Assembly (NCBI GenBank): GCA_913009765.1
Contig: CAJVYT010000022.1
Span: 1-22,958 of the forward strand
Direction of reading: 5' to 3'
DNA: 22,958 nt
Source: an uncultured candidate division Zixibacteria bacterium
Lineage (GTDB): Bacteria; Zixibacteria; MSB-5A5; GN15; FEB-12
The position numbers and the translations under genes are program-made. The notes under the pieces were generated by a model. That model ran no database searches and was not told the origin of the DNA. It worked only from the letters and a program-made list of their open reading frames with translations. Below, one piece after another: positions 1-7,979 of the stretch. The first letter of the stretch is position 1. Each line of letters begins with the position of its first letter.

Positions 1-30
1 ATGATTGGTGACAGTGCTATTTTTTTTTTT
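1..30. other. Non-genomic bases and T run before adapter
   Basis: Nineteen bases of unrecognised sequence are followed by eleven T residues (20-30) that directly abut an Illumina adapter. Read on the minus strand, this is genomic DNA, then adapter, then a poly-A run, then junk, which is how a read looks when it passes through a short insert and off the end of the library molecule. It should not be treated as organism sequence. Confidence 0.85.
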
Positions 31-88
31 AATGATACGGCGACCACCGAGATCTACACTCTTTCCCTACACGACGCTCTTCCGATCT
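31..88 (+). other. Illumina P5 / TruSeq Read 1 adapter contamination
   Basis: The 58 bases match the universal P5 flow-cell adapter plus Read 1 sequencing primer as I know it, beginning AATGATACGGCGACCACCGA and ending in GACGCTCTTCCGATCT. It fuses artificially to the nuoE reading frame, adding about eleven C-terminal residues that include GRASCRERV, the usual adapter-derived peptide tail in contaminated protein records. Genomic sequence begins at about 89. Confidence 0.98.
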
Positions 89-263
89 CAATCTCAACCA
101 TCGGCACATCGATAACTTTAGAAATCTCTTTATAGATTTCTTGATCAACATGACCAACCTGACGATATGCCACTGTGAGAGCCGGAAGTATCGCCGACTT
201 TTTTCGAGGATAGCGAACCGCTTTTTCTTTTATTTTTGCAATTGATTCTTCAGACAAAATCAT
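89..263 (-). CDS. nuoE: NADH-quinone oxidoreductase subunit E, N-terminal fragment
   Basis: This is the N-terminal ~58 residues of the 24-kDa, thioredoxin-fold subunit of complex I, which carries a 2Fe-2S cluster in the peripheral arm. The start (ATG at 261-263) overlaps the nuoD stop in an ATGA, and the sequence has the helical NuoE N-terminus, with YPRKKSAILPALTVAYRQVG leading towards the usual VPMVEI segment. The rest, including all cluster-binding cysteines, is missing because the contig ends in adapter sequence. A reading frame continues to 54, but those last residues are adapter-encoded. The assignment rests on the N-terminal pattern plus position after nuoD. This is a truncated assembly, not a pseudogene. 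Confidence 0.85.
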
Positions 264-1435
264 CTGTCAACTTCTCCTAAAACAATATCAATAGAACCAA
301 TAGAACATACAACATCGGCAAACATATTACCTTCACACATTTTTGGCAATGCTGCTAAATTTATCAATGACGGTGGACGTACTCGTACTCGATGAGGTTT
401 ATTTGTACCGTCTCCTGAAATAAAGAAACCAATCTCGCCTTTACCTGACTCAATACCTTGATAGACAGAACCAACAGGAGCTTTAAATCCTTCGGTAATC
501 AGTTTGAAGTGGAAAATTAACGATTCCATTTTATATAAAACATCTTCTTTTGGCGGAAGTACTACCCCCGGCACATGGGCTCGATAGGGACCCTCAGGCA
601 TACCGTCTAAGGTCTGCTCCATTATTCTGATAGATTGACGAATTTCTTCAACACGTACCAAATAGCGGTCATAGGCATCACCATTTTTACCGACAGGAAT
701 ATCAAAATCAAATTTTTCGTAACCGGTATACGGGTTTGCTTTTCGTAAATCATGTTTAACACCGGAACCACGAAGCAGCGGACCCGAAAGTGATAAATTG
801 ATAGCTTCTTCAGCTGTTAAAACACCAACGCCTTTAGTTCTATTTATAAAAATTTCATTTTTCGTAAGTAAAGTTTCATAGTCATTTAAACCATTTGTTA
901 CCTGCTTAATAACATTACGAATACCTTTTTCAAAATCTTTCGGAATATCTTTTGCAAGACCACCAATACGTATATATGTGGTCATCATCCGTTGACCGCC
1001 TACCGCTTCATACATATCCATAATAGATTCACGGTCACGGAATGTATAGAGAAGCATTGACATAGCACCCAAATCAAGAGCATGGGTACCAAGCCATACG
1101 AGATGCGAATTTATACGGGTAAGTTCGGCTAAACAAACTCTGACCCACTGAACTTTTTCAGGAATATCTATTTCCATCAGTTTTTCTACTGCCAAGCAGA
1201 AACCAAGGTTGTTAGACATTGGAGCAAGATAATCCATACGGTCAGTACATGGAAGAGCTTTATAAAACAACTTACTTTCCATTGTTTTTTCAATACCGGT
1301 ATGCAGATAACCTAAAACAGGTTCGGCTTTTACAACCGTTTCGCCGTCAAGTTCAAGTATAACCCGCAAGACACCATGTGTTGACGGATGCTGAGGACCC
1401 ATATTGAGAGTTACTGTTTTATTCGTAGTACTCAC
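260..1435 (-). CDS. nuoD: NADH-quinone oxidoreductase subunit D (49 kDa)
   Basis: NuoD is the 49-kDa hydrogenase-large-subunit-like protein of complex I. With NuoB it lines the quinone-binding chamber next to cluster N2. The 391-residue length is normal. Recognisable stretches are NMGPQHPSTHGVLR near residue 12, LGYLHTGIEK near 42, the DRMDYLAPM segment, and the C-terminal FADVVCSIGSIDIVLGEVDR. The start is GTG (1433-1435), which overlaps the nuoC stop in a GTGA, so translational coupling is likely; the stop overlaps the nuoE start in the same way. It acts at the cytoplasmic face of the inner membrane as part of an NADH-oxidising proton pump. Confidence 0.97.
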   Translation of the reverse strand: MSTTNKTVTLNMGPQHPSTHGVLRVILELDGETVVKAEPVLGYLHTGIEKTMESKLFYKALPCTDRMDYLAPMSNNLGFCLAVEKLMEIDIPEKVQWVRVCLAELTRINSHLVWLGTHALDLGAMSMLLYTFRDRESIMDMYEAVGGQRMMTTYIRIGGLAKDIPKDFEKGIRNVIKQVTNGLNDYETLLTKNEIFINRTKGVGVLTAEEAINLSLSGPLLRGSGVKHDLRKANPYTGYEKFDFDIPVGKNGDAYDRYLVRVEEIRQSIRIMEQTLDGMPEGPYRAHVPGVVLPPKEDVLYKMESLIFHFKLITEGFKAPVGSVYQGIESGKGEIGFFISGDGTNKPHRVRVRPPSLINLAALPKMCEGNMFADVVCSIGSIDIVLGEVDR

Positions 1436-1947
1436 TTTATTACCTCAGGCGGGTCATCTAAATTCCAGGTGAACTTTGGCTGTTCCCATGTTAACGGAAA
1501 ATCTTTTCGTAATGGGTGACCGTCAAGTTCATCGGCTGTTATAATTTTGGTCAGATTCGGATGCCCTTCAAAGTTGATGCCCATCATATCGTAAACTTCT
1601 CGTTCCATCCAGTTGGCACCATCCCATAAATCTACTAAAGATTTCACCGACGGGTTTTCACCGTCAAGACGAACTTTCAGAAAAAACCGATATCTGTTAC
1701 TGATAGAATAAAGATTATAAACAACTTCAAACCTGCCGTCTTTTTCTTGTTCATGATTTAGCCAGTCAAGCGAAGTAATATCAGAAAGGAACTTAACATC
1801 TAAGGAAGAATCAGAAAGAATCGTCTCACAAACAGCATACAAAGATTCCGGTTTAATATAATAAGAAACATCACCTCGGAATTTATCTTCCTTGATGACA
1901 GCATCTTTAAAATTTGTGTTAAAAAATTCTCTTAGTTTATCTTCCAT
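1432..1947 (-). CDS. nuoC: NADH-quinone oxidoreductase subunit C (30 kDa)
   Basis: This is the 30-kDa peripheral-arm subunit of complex I, 171 residues long and separate from nuoD (in enterobacteria the two are fused). Family signatures include ITSLDWLNHE near residue 57, the FEVVYNLYSI strand, and the diagnostic WMEREVYDMMGINFEGHPNL stretch near 112, ending HPLRKDFPL. The start is ATG at 1945-1947, 43 bases after the nuoB stop. That gap is the only sizeable spacing in the cluster. The stop overlaps the nuoD GTG start by four bases. Confidence 0.96.
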   Translation of the reverse strand: MEDKLREFFNTNFKDAVIKEDKFRGDVSYYIKPESLYAVCETILSDSSLDVKFLSDITSLDWLNHEQEKDGRFEVVYNLYSISNRYRFFLKVRLDGENPSVKSLVDLWDGANWMEREVYDMMGINFEGHPNLTKIITADELDGHPLRKDFPLTWEQPKFTWNLDDPPEVIK

Positions 1948-1990
1948 AACAATCTTGTTCTAAAATTCACAAATATATATCAAAAAAAAT

Positions 1991-2494
1991 TTAGGCTAAT
2001 TTTCTACCCCATTCAGGGTGCTCATCTTTAACTGACTCTTTTTCTACTTTTTCAAAAAGGGTCAAAATACCGTTTAATAATTGTTCCGGTCTCGGAGGAC
2101 AACCGGGGACATATACATCAACAGGAATAATCCTATCAACCCCCTGCACAATAGCGTAATTATTAAAAACACCGCCACAGGAAGCACAAGCACCCATCGA
2201 AATAACCCATTTCGGATTAGGCATTTGCTCATAAAGAGTTTTGACAACCGGAGCCATTTTCTGAGAAACCCTACCCGCCACAATCATTAAATCTGCCTGT
2301 CTCGGGGAAGGTCTCATAACTTCCATACCATAACGGGCAACATCAAAATGCGGTCCAAAGGTAGAAATCATTTCAATAGCACAGCAGGCAAGCCCAAACC
2401 CAAGCGGCCACATTGAGCGTTTGTGTGCCCAATTGACCATCTTATCAAGTGATGTTAGTATTATTGAATCAGGTATTTTCTCTTCTAATCCCAC
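1991..2494 (-). CDS. nuoB: NADH-quinone oxidoreductase subunit B (20 kDa, cluster N2)
   Basis: NuoB holds the terminal 4Fe-4S cluster N2 that passes electrons to quinone. The four ligands are all visible: the adjacent pair C37-C38 in [10 protein letters not shown]103 in MGACASCGG, and C132 in the [10 protein letters not shown] loop. Length is 167 residues, which is usual. The start is a GTG (2492-2494) lying ten bases inside the 3' end of nuoA, with no better ATG nearby. The position-by-position match to known NuoB proteins makes the call essentially certain. Confidence 0.97.
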   Translation of the reverse strand: MGLEEKIPDSIILTSLDKMVNWAHKRSMWPLGFGLACCAIEMISTFGPHFDVARYGMEVMRPSPRQADLMIVAGRVSQKMAPVVKTLYEQMPNPKWVISMGACASCGGVFNNYAIVQGVDRIIPVDVYVPGCPPRPEQLLNGILTLFEKVEKESVKDEHPEWGRKLA

Positions 2495-2841
2495 TTGAGA
2501 GCTCCTCTGCCAAGCATATAAAAATATCCGACTAATAAGATTACGACAAAAACAGATATTTCAATCAAGCCAAATAATCCTAATTCCCGAGCCATAACAG
2601 CGTACGGATATAAAAAGATGACTTCAATATCAAAGAGTATAAATAAAATAGCGACAAGAAAGAATTTAACCTGCACAGGTTCTTTTGTGCTGCCAACCGG
2701 TTCCACACCACATTCATATGGGTCAGTTTTTTTACCAAGTTTTGTTTTTCTTCCAATTTTGGCAGATAAAAACAAAAAGACAATAGATAAAACAAATCCG
2801 ATTGCCATTAACAAGAGTATAGGGAAATATGTCTCTAACAC
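2485..2841 (-). CDS. nuoA: NADH-quinone oxidoreductase subunit A
   Basis: NuoA is a small membrane subunit of complex I at the junction of the membrane and peripheral arms. It has 118 residues with three hydrophobic helices (about 5-27, 60-82 and 88-110) and the conserved loop [12 protein letters not shown], whose cysteine and acidic residues lie near the quinone entrance. [20 protein letters not shown] is a classic NuoA signature. The start is GTG at 2839-2841, preceded by an AGAGGT ribosome site ten bases upstream. It is the first gene of the nuo run. Confidence 0.96.
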   Translation of the reverse strand: MLETYFPILLLMAIGFVLSIVFLFLSAKIGRKTKLGKKTDPYECGVEPVGSTKEPVQVKFFLVAILFILFDIEVIFLYPYAVMARELGLFGLIEISVFVVILLVGYFYMLGRGALKWD

Positions 2842-2872
2842 TTAATAAGATACCTCTTTAAATATTTCCACA

Positions 2873-2901
2873 ACTTTAGTGAATAACTGCTCACTTGTCA
2901 A
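2873..2901 (-). promoter_or_regulatory. Candidate sigma70-type promoter for nuoA-E
   Basis: Reading leftwards, a perfect TTGACA (2901-2896) is followed after 17 bases by TAAAGT (2878-2873, four of six consensus matches). The start codon of nuoA lies about 30 bases further on. This is a pattern match only. Confidence 0.45.
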
Positions 2902-3040
2902 GGTTTTATTACATGAAAGATGATATAAATTCTAAGTTGTTCTTATTTTTCAAAAAAGTTATAAATCAGTGCTATAAGAGCGGATATAATAATTCATATT
3001 TAAAGAGCTTGTGAAAATAGTAATTAAGCCCTGCTGTCGG

Positions 3041-3157
3041 GGGACTGTTAATAAAGTCCAAATTGTCACTACTTGAGCAGTCAGGAACCCTTCCTGACTG
3101 CTTAATCGTCGGGAAAGGGTTCCCGACGACGCATTGTGGAGGTTTTTCAACAAACCC
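3041..3157. repeat. Repeat element with terminal inverted repeats, copy 1
   Basis: The left end GGGACTGTTAATAAAGTCC (3041-3059) and right end GGTTTTTCAACAAACCC (3141-3157) are imperfect inverted repeats of each other. They match the ends of the element at 13293-13431. Inside lie two strong hairpins: GCAGTCAGGAA / TTCCTGACTGC with a three-base loop (about 3080-3104), and CGTCGGGAA / TTCCCGACG with a four-base loop (about 3108-3129). No coding capacity. It resembles a MITE or similar non-autonomous palindromic repeat; I do not recognise the parent element. Confidence 0.65.
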
Positions 3158-3161
3158 GCAA

Positions 3162-3213
3162 GGGACTTGTTGAAAAAGTCCATTACTGTGGTCGGCAGAC
3201 GCCCTCGTCTGCC
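3162..3213. repeat. Extra left-terminus copy plus GGCAGACG hairpin
   Basis: Four bases after copy 1 ends, GGGACTTGTTGAAAAAGTCC (3162-3181) repeats the left terminus in direct orientation; no matching right end follows. With the preceding right end it can form one long hairpin (TTTTTCAACAA with TTGTTGAAAAA). Just beyond is a perfect hairpin GGCAGACG-CCCT-CGTCTGCC (3194-3213), related to the one at 14375-14394. This is probably a truncated or nested insertion. Confidence 0.55.
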
Positions 3214-3336
3214 ACTCTTTTCATCCTACAAAATCCCTACACATTCTTCCCACTTTCACATCATTAACTACTATATGAACAACGTATTAAAAAAACGAGA
3301 ATATATATGTACAAAATCGTTACAAAAAATATTATC

Positions 3337-3401
3337 AAAAATGGCTTTAAGCCATTTTTTAAGGCAAAGCCATTTCGCTGTAACAGGTTAAATCTGTTAC
3401 A
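3337..3401. repeat. Two hairpins, terminator-like
   Basis: AAAAATGGC (from 3337) pairs with GCCATTTTT (ending 3359) and is flanked by A and T runs, so it could act as a terminator on either strand. A second stem, TGTAACAG with CTGTTACA (3379-3386 and 3394-3401), has a seven-base loop. No gene ends nearby, so a terminator role is unsupported. Confidence 0.4.
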
Positions 3402-3670
3402 CTTACAACGAAAAAGCAGGTAAAAAACGACTAATAAAGATGTTTTTATATGCAAAACGAACCCATTTATTAGTCTGAAAGAAAGAGTCTTAAAAGATAA
3501 CTTAGATTTTCTCCACAAGCCTTAAAGTCAGATAAGGTGTTGGTAATAGCGGTTGTTGGAATATCCCAATATGACCTATTTGTACCATTATATAATTATT
3601 ATTCCGAAACTTTTGATATATATGTGCCGTAAGGAAAATATACATACAAACAATCACAAAAGGATTTTAT

Positions 3671-4222
3671 ATGAAAAAAATACTTATGTTGTTAGTCATG
3701 CTCTCATTTGTTACAATATCTTACGTCGATGGTTTTAGTTTATTTAACAAAGGGATAAAAGGTTCCGGCGACCTTCAAACAGAGACTCGTGATGTTGACA
3801 ACTTTGAACGTATCAAAATAGCCGGCTCATTTGATGTTTTTATTACTGTCGGCAAAAAACAATCTGTCGAAATCAGATTTGATGATAACTTACTTGATAA
3901 TATTGAAACTGAAGTACATGGTAAAACATTAGTACTTGATTCTCATAAATCGTATTCATCAAAACGTAACTGTAAAATAGAAATCACCGTACCAAAGCTT
4001 GAATCAGTAAAACTCTCCGGTTCGGGTGATATAATTATATATGAGTTAGACAATGACTTTTTTGAGTATGAACTTTCAGGCTCCGGCGACCTCTCCGCAG
4101 AAGGAAAAGTAAAAGATTTAGAAATCTATCTCTCCGGCTCCGGTGATATTTTCTACTATGGTACTCCCAAAAAAATCGACACCAAAATTACCGGTTCAGG
4201 ATCTATAATACCAAAAAGATAA
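3671..4222 (+). CDS. Secreted GIN-domain (DUF2807) protein, putative adhesin-like
   Basis: This is a 183-residue protein with a Sec signal peptide (MKKILMLLVMLSFVTISYVDG) followed by a head GIN domain (DUF2807). The domain is a right-handed beta-helix-like fold found in exported proteins, loosely annotated as adhesin or autotransporter head. The fold shows as regularly spaced SGSGD motifs: KGSGDLQ, LSGSGDII, LSGSGDLS, LSGSGDIF and ITGSGSI, with FERIKIAGSFDVFI early in the domain as expected. The start ATG has AAAGGA six bases upstream. It stands alone with strong terminators behind it. The true role is unknown; binding or envelope function is inference from the family. No cell-surface anchor is visible. 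Confidence 0.85.
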   Translation: MKKILMLLVMLSFVTISYVDGFSLFNKGIKGSGDLQTETRDVDNFERIKIAGSFDVFITVGKKQSVEIRFDDNLLDNIETEVHGKTLVLDSHKSYSSKRNCKIEITVPKLESVKLSGSGDIIIYELDNDFFEYELSGSGDLSAEGKVKDLEIYLSGSGDIFYYGTPKKIDTKITGSGSIIPKR

Positions 4223-4232
4223 ATATTATCTC

Positions 4233-4253
4233 AGCAGTCTAATACTGCTTTTT
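4233..4253 (+). terminator. Weak hairpin terminator after GIN-domain gene
   Basis: Stem AGCAGT / ACTGCT with a five-base loop, followed by a short T run (4249-4253). It lies just before the stronger terminator. Confidence 0.5.
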
Positions 4254-4261
4254 CCTCCTAT

Positions 4262-4298
4262 AATCAGCAGCCTGTTACAGGCTGCTGATTCTTTTTTT
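4262..4298 (+). terminator. Strong rho-independent terminator
   Basis: A perfect 13-bp stem AATCAGCAGCCTG / CAGGCTGCTGATT with loop TTA is followed by C and seven Ts. It ends the GIN-domain transcript and insulates the DciA-gyrB unit. Confidence 0.93.
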
Positions 4299-4414
4299 GA
4301 CATACAGTTTCTCTTTTTAAAAAGGCTCCCTTACCCCTAAGTAACCAATTGTCATACATTAGGTTATAAAATATTTTTTCCTTGCAAACTATATAAAAAA
4401 GAACTATCTTTAAA

Positions 4415-4423
4415 TGATATATA
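4415..4423 (+). promoter_or_regulatory. Candidate extended -10 promoter for dciA-gyrB
   Basis: TGATATATA provides a TGn-TATATA extended -10, with an overlapping TATAAT at 4420-4425; no good -35 sits at standard distance. The start codon is only about 25 bases away, leaving a very short leader. Tentative. Confidence 0.35.
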
Positions 4424-4447
4424 ATAGTGTATATATAGAAATTATAA

Positions 4448-4759
4448 ATGAAAAATAACGATCACAAAAAAAACAAACCTCAGCCTATTTCAGGAGTTAT
4501 AGGCAAAATAATGAGTTCATTCGGTATTTCAAAAACATATCATGGATGGATGGTCGTAGAAAAATGGTCTGAAATTGTAGGCAAAGAATTGGCTCAAAGA
4601 TCAAAAGCAATTCGTTTTGAAGATGGGATTTTGTATGTCGCTGTTACTGATGATGCCTGGAGACAAGAAATCTCTATGAAATCTGATGAGATTATATCTC
4701 AAATTCACAGCTACCCCTTTGGACGATCCACAAAACAGATTCGATTGTTAAAACATTGA
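4448..4759 (+). CDS. dciA: DciA-like protein (DUF721), replicative helicase operator
   Basis: This 103-residue protein matches the DUF721 family, whose characterised members (DciA) bind and load the replicative helicase DnaB in bacteria lacking DnaC/DnaI. The recognisable order is PISGVIGKIMSSFGI, then WMVVEKWSEIVGKELAQRS, then the strand FEDGILYVAVTDDAWRQEIS, ending near TKQIRLLK. It sits 12 bases before gyrB, a familiar neighbourhood for this family. The chosen ATG has no visible Shine-Dalgarno site. ATG at 4511 is the next candidate but would cut into the conserved PISGVIGK block, so the longer form is preferred. The helicase-loading role is from family knowledge, not shown here. Confidence 0.85.
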   Translation: MKNNDHKKNKPQPISGVIGKIMSSFGISKTYHGWMVVEKWSEIVGKELAQRSKAIRFEDGILYVAVTDDAWRQEISMKSDEIISQIHSYPFGRSTKQIRLLKH

Positions 4760-4771
4760 AAGGAAACATAG

Positions 4772-6700
<1,929 letters not shown>

Positions 6701-6721
6701 ATAACTTTGATATTATAATAT

Positions 6722-6753
6722 AGGTGGAGTTTTTTTAAAGCTCTGCCTTTTTT
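6722..6753 (+). terminator. Rho-independent terminator of gyrB
   Basis: AGGTGGAG (6722-6729) pairs with CTCTGCCT (6741-6748) using two G-T pairs; TTT/AAA pairing extends the stem inward, and a run of six Ts follows. It separates gyrB from the convergent minus-strand operon end at 6798. Confidence 0.8.
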
Positions 6754-6797
6754 AACACAAATGGATAAATAAAAAACTGCTGCAAGATAAAAAGTAA

Positions 6798-7283
6798 TCA
6801 GCTTGGGGGTAAAGACGGTTTGTCAGGAGAATTTTCCTGAGTTTCTTTAGGGTCGTTTAACACTTCCGGCGGATACTCAACTTTTGGAGTAAAAATTCCT
6901 AAATAGCGTTGGTACCATTTCCAGTTTTTCTTAATTTTTTTATAATATTTTTTAATACGTTTTTCACGTCGGTGAGCAATGGCATCATAATGTTCAATTT
7001 TTAGAATAATAATTTCCATCGTTTCACGCTTTTCAAGTGCCAAACGAAAAGTATCATAATCCTGAAAAGAAAATATTGTCTGCACAATCGGTTCAAAGAA
7101 AACAAGAGCTTGTGAACTGATATAATTAAGCGGTTTTATAGATTCTAAAAACATAATTGCCGGCACAGAGAACCCTCGCTTGACCACCATCTTGGCAAGT
7201 TTTTCTAAAACCGCATCTTGATCAGGAGGTAGTTCAGTCTTTTCGGGTTCGGGAAGTTCCATGCTTCCTTTAAAAAAACTCAT
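6798..7283 (-). CDS. Conserved-looking hypothetical protein, last gene of the pth operon
   Basis: This 161-residue protein has no function I can assign. Its central block, RGFSVPAIMFLESIKPLNYI followed by SSQALVFFEPIVQTIF and a helix DTFRLALEKRETMEIIILKIE (about 36-95), resembles an uncharacterised family I have seen in several Gram-negative lineages; I do not know a formal name. The SSQALVFFEP part is hydrophobic but looks amphipathic or monotopic rather than transmembrane. After it comes a very basic stretch (RREKRIKKYYKKIKKNWKW) and a proline-rich acidic tail. The ATG overlaps the stop of the upstream gene in an ATGA, so the two are probably translated together. A peripheral membrane association is inference. 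Confidence 0.75.
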   Translation of the reverse strand: MSFFKGSMELPEPEKTELPPDQDAVLEKLAKMVVKRGFSVPAIMFLESIKPLNYISSQALVFFEPIVQTIFSFQDYDTFRLALEKRETMEIIILKIEHYDAIAHRREKRIKKYYKKIKKNWKWYQRYLGIFTPKVEYPPEVLNDPKETQENSPDKPSLPPS

Positions 7284-7750
7284 GCAGTTACTTCCTTGTC
7301 TGTTTCCATCCCAATTTTTTGTTTGACGATTTTCATTACATCATCAGCATTGTTATCAAATATCAAATATATTCCTCTAAAATTCTCCAGTCGAGATTTA
7401 TCAACGAACGGTGAAAGCAGTACACCGTTTTTATCCGGGTAGTATGAACGAAATTCTGACCACTGCTTTTTTATAGTCTGTGTAGAGCTTTTAATAACAG
7501 CTTCTGATTCTGTCAATGTAAAATAGGTCGGGAAATAAAATTTTGCTATAGATGCAAAAAGTACAACCAAAGAAAGAAATCCAAATATCTTTGATGAAGT
7601 AATCGATAACACTACTAATGGAACTATGAGAATAAACAGAGAAACCAAAACAGCCACCAGCGGACGTTTTTTTATCGGATGTGTTGTCCACATCAACAAA
7701 ACATCGGTCGGACTATTATTAGTAACTATCTGTGTCTCTTTATCACTCAT
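7280..7750 (-). CDS. Hypothetical membrane protein, PH-like C-terminal region
   Basis: A 156-residue protein with a short polar N-terminus (about 1-30), two adjacent hydrophobic segments (about 31-50 and 55-72, a helical hairpin), then a soluble domain. That domain reads like a bacterial PH-type fold: FTLTESEAVIKSSTQTIKKQWSEFRSYYPDKNGVLLSPF, that is, alternating strands followed by a C-terminal helix DDVMKIVKQKI. No catalytic motif is seen. It lies seven bases after the preceding small gene and overlaps the next one by four, firmly inside the operon. Function unknown; the PH-like reading is from pattern alone. Confidence 0.75.
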   Translation of the reverse strand: MSDKETQIVTNNSPTDVLLMWTTHPIKKRPLVAVLVSLFILIVPLVVLSITSSKIFGFLSLVVLFASIAKFYFPTYFTLTESEAVIKSSTQTIKKQWSEFRSYYPDKNGVLLSPFVDKSRLENFRGIYLIFDNNADDVMKIVKQKIGMETDKEVTA

Positions 7751-7757
7751 TACAAAT

Positions 7758-7955
7758 TTATTCCGGTTTGCGGTACCGTTCTTTCTTAACAGTTTCCATC
7801 ATATCAATTAAGTCTTTAGGTTCCAAAAGCTTTTTCTCAATCAAAACCCGAACAAGTGCTTCTTGGGCAAGATTATTAGACAGAGCCAATTCTTCATAGG
7901 TGACATCACGCTCTTCACCATTCACAATCATTTTGAGGGCAATATTTTTATCCAT
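7758..7955 (-). CDS. Small hypothetical protein (65 aa)
   Basis: A 65-residue charged protein without membrane segments or cysteines. It starts with a likely strand pair (NIALKMIVNGEERDVTYEELA) followed by helices (NLAQEALVRVLIEKKLLEPKDLIDMMETVKKERYRK). The latter part looks like a short helical module rather than a full enzyme. The ATG has a clear GGAG site upstream (CGGAGAATATC), which supports translation despite the small size. It sits 24 bases after the LpoA-like gene. I do not recognise a family. Confidence 0.7.
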   Translation of the reverse strand: MDKNIALKMIVNGEERDVTYEELALSNNLAQEALVRVLIEKKLLEPKDLIDMMETVKKERYRKPE

Positions 7956-7979
7956 GATATTCTCCGATATTCTAAAAAA

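Larger units (their letters stand above)
2842..3670. other. Gene-free interval with repeats and hairpins
   Basis: About 830 bases separate the divergent nuoA and GIN-domain genes. Besides the nuo promoter it holds an inverted-terminus element (3041-3157), a second left-terminus copy with a hairpin (3162-3213), and two hairpins (3337-3401). The short open frames here run across these palindromes, lack ribosome sites and resemble no protein I know, so none is called. From about 3402 to 3660 I see only AT-rich sequence with no recognisable feature. Confidence 0.7.

Noticed and set aside
2959..3391. Short open frames on both strands over the repeat region
   Set aside because: They run through palindromes, lack ribosome sites and have no recognisable protein pattern.
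3264..3518. 84-codon frame on the minus strand with hydrophobic residues
   Set aside because: AT-rich DNA readily yields hydrophobic frames; there is no ribosome site, and it overlaps the hairpins at 3337-3401.
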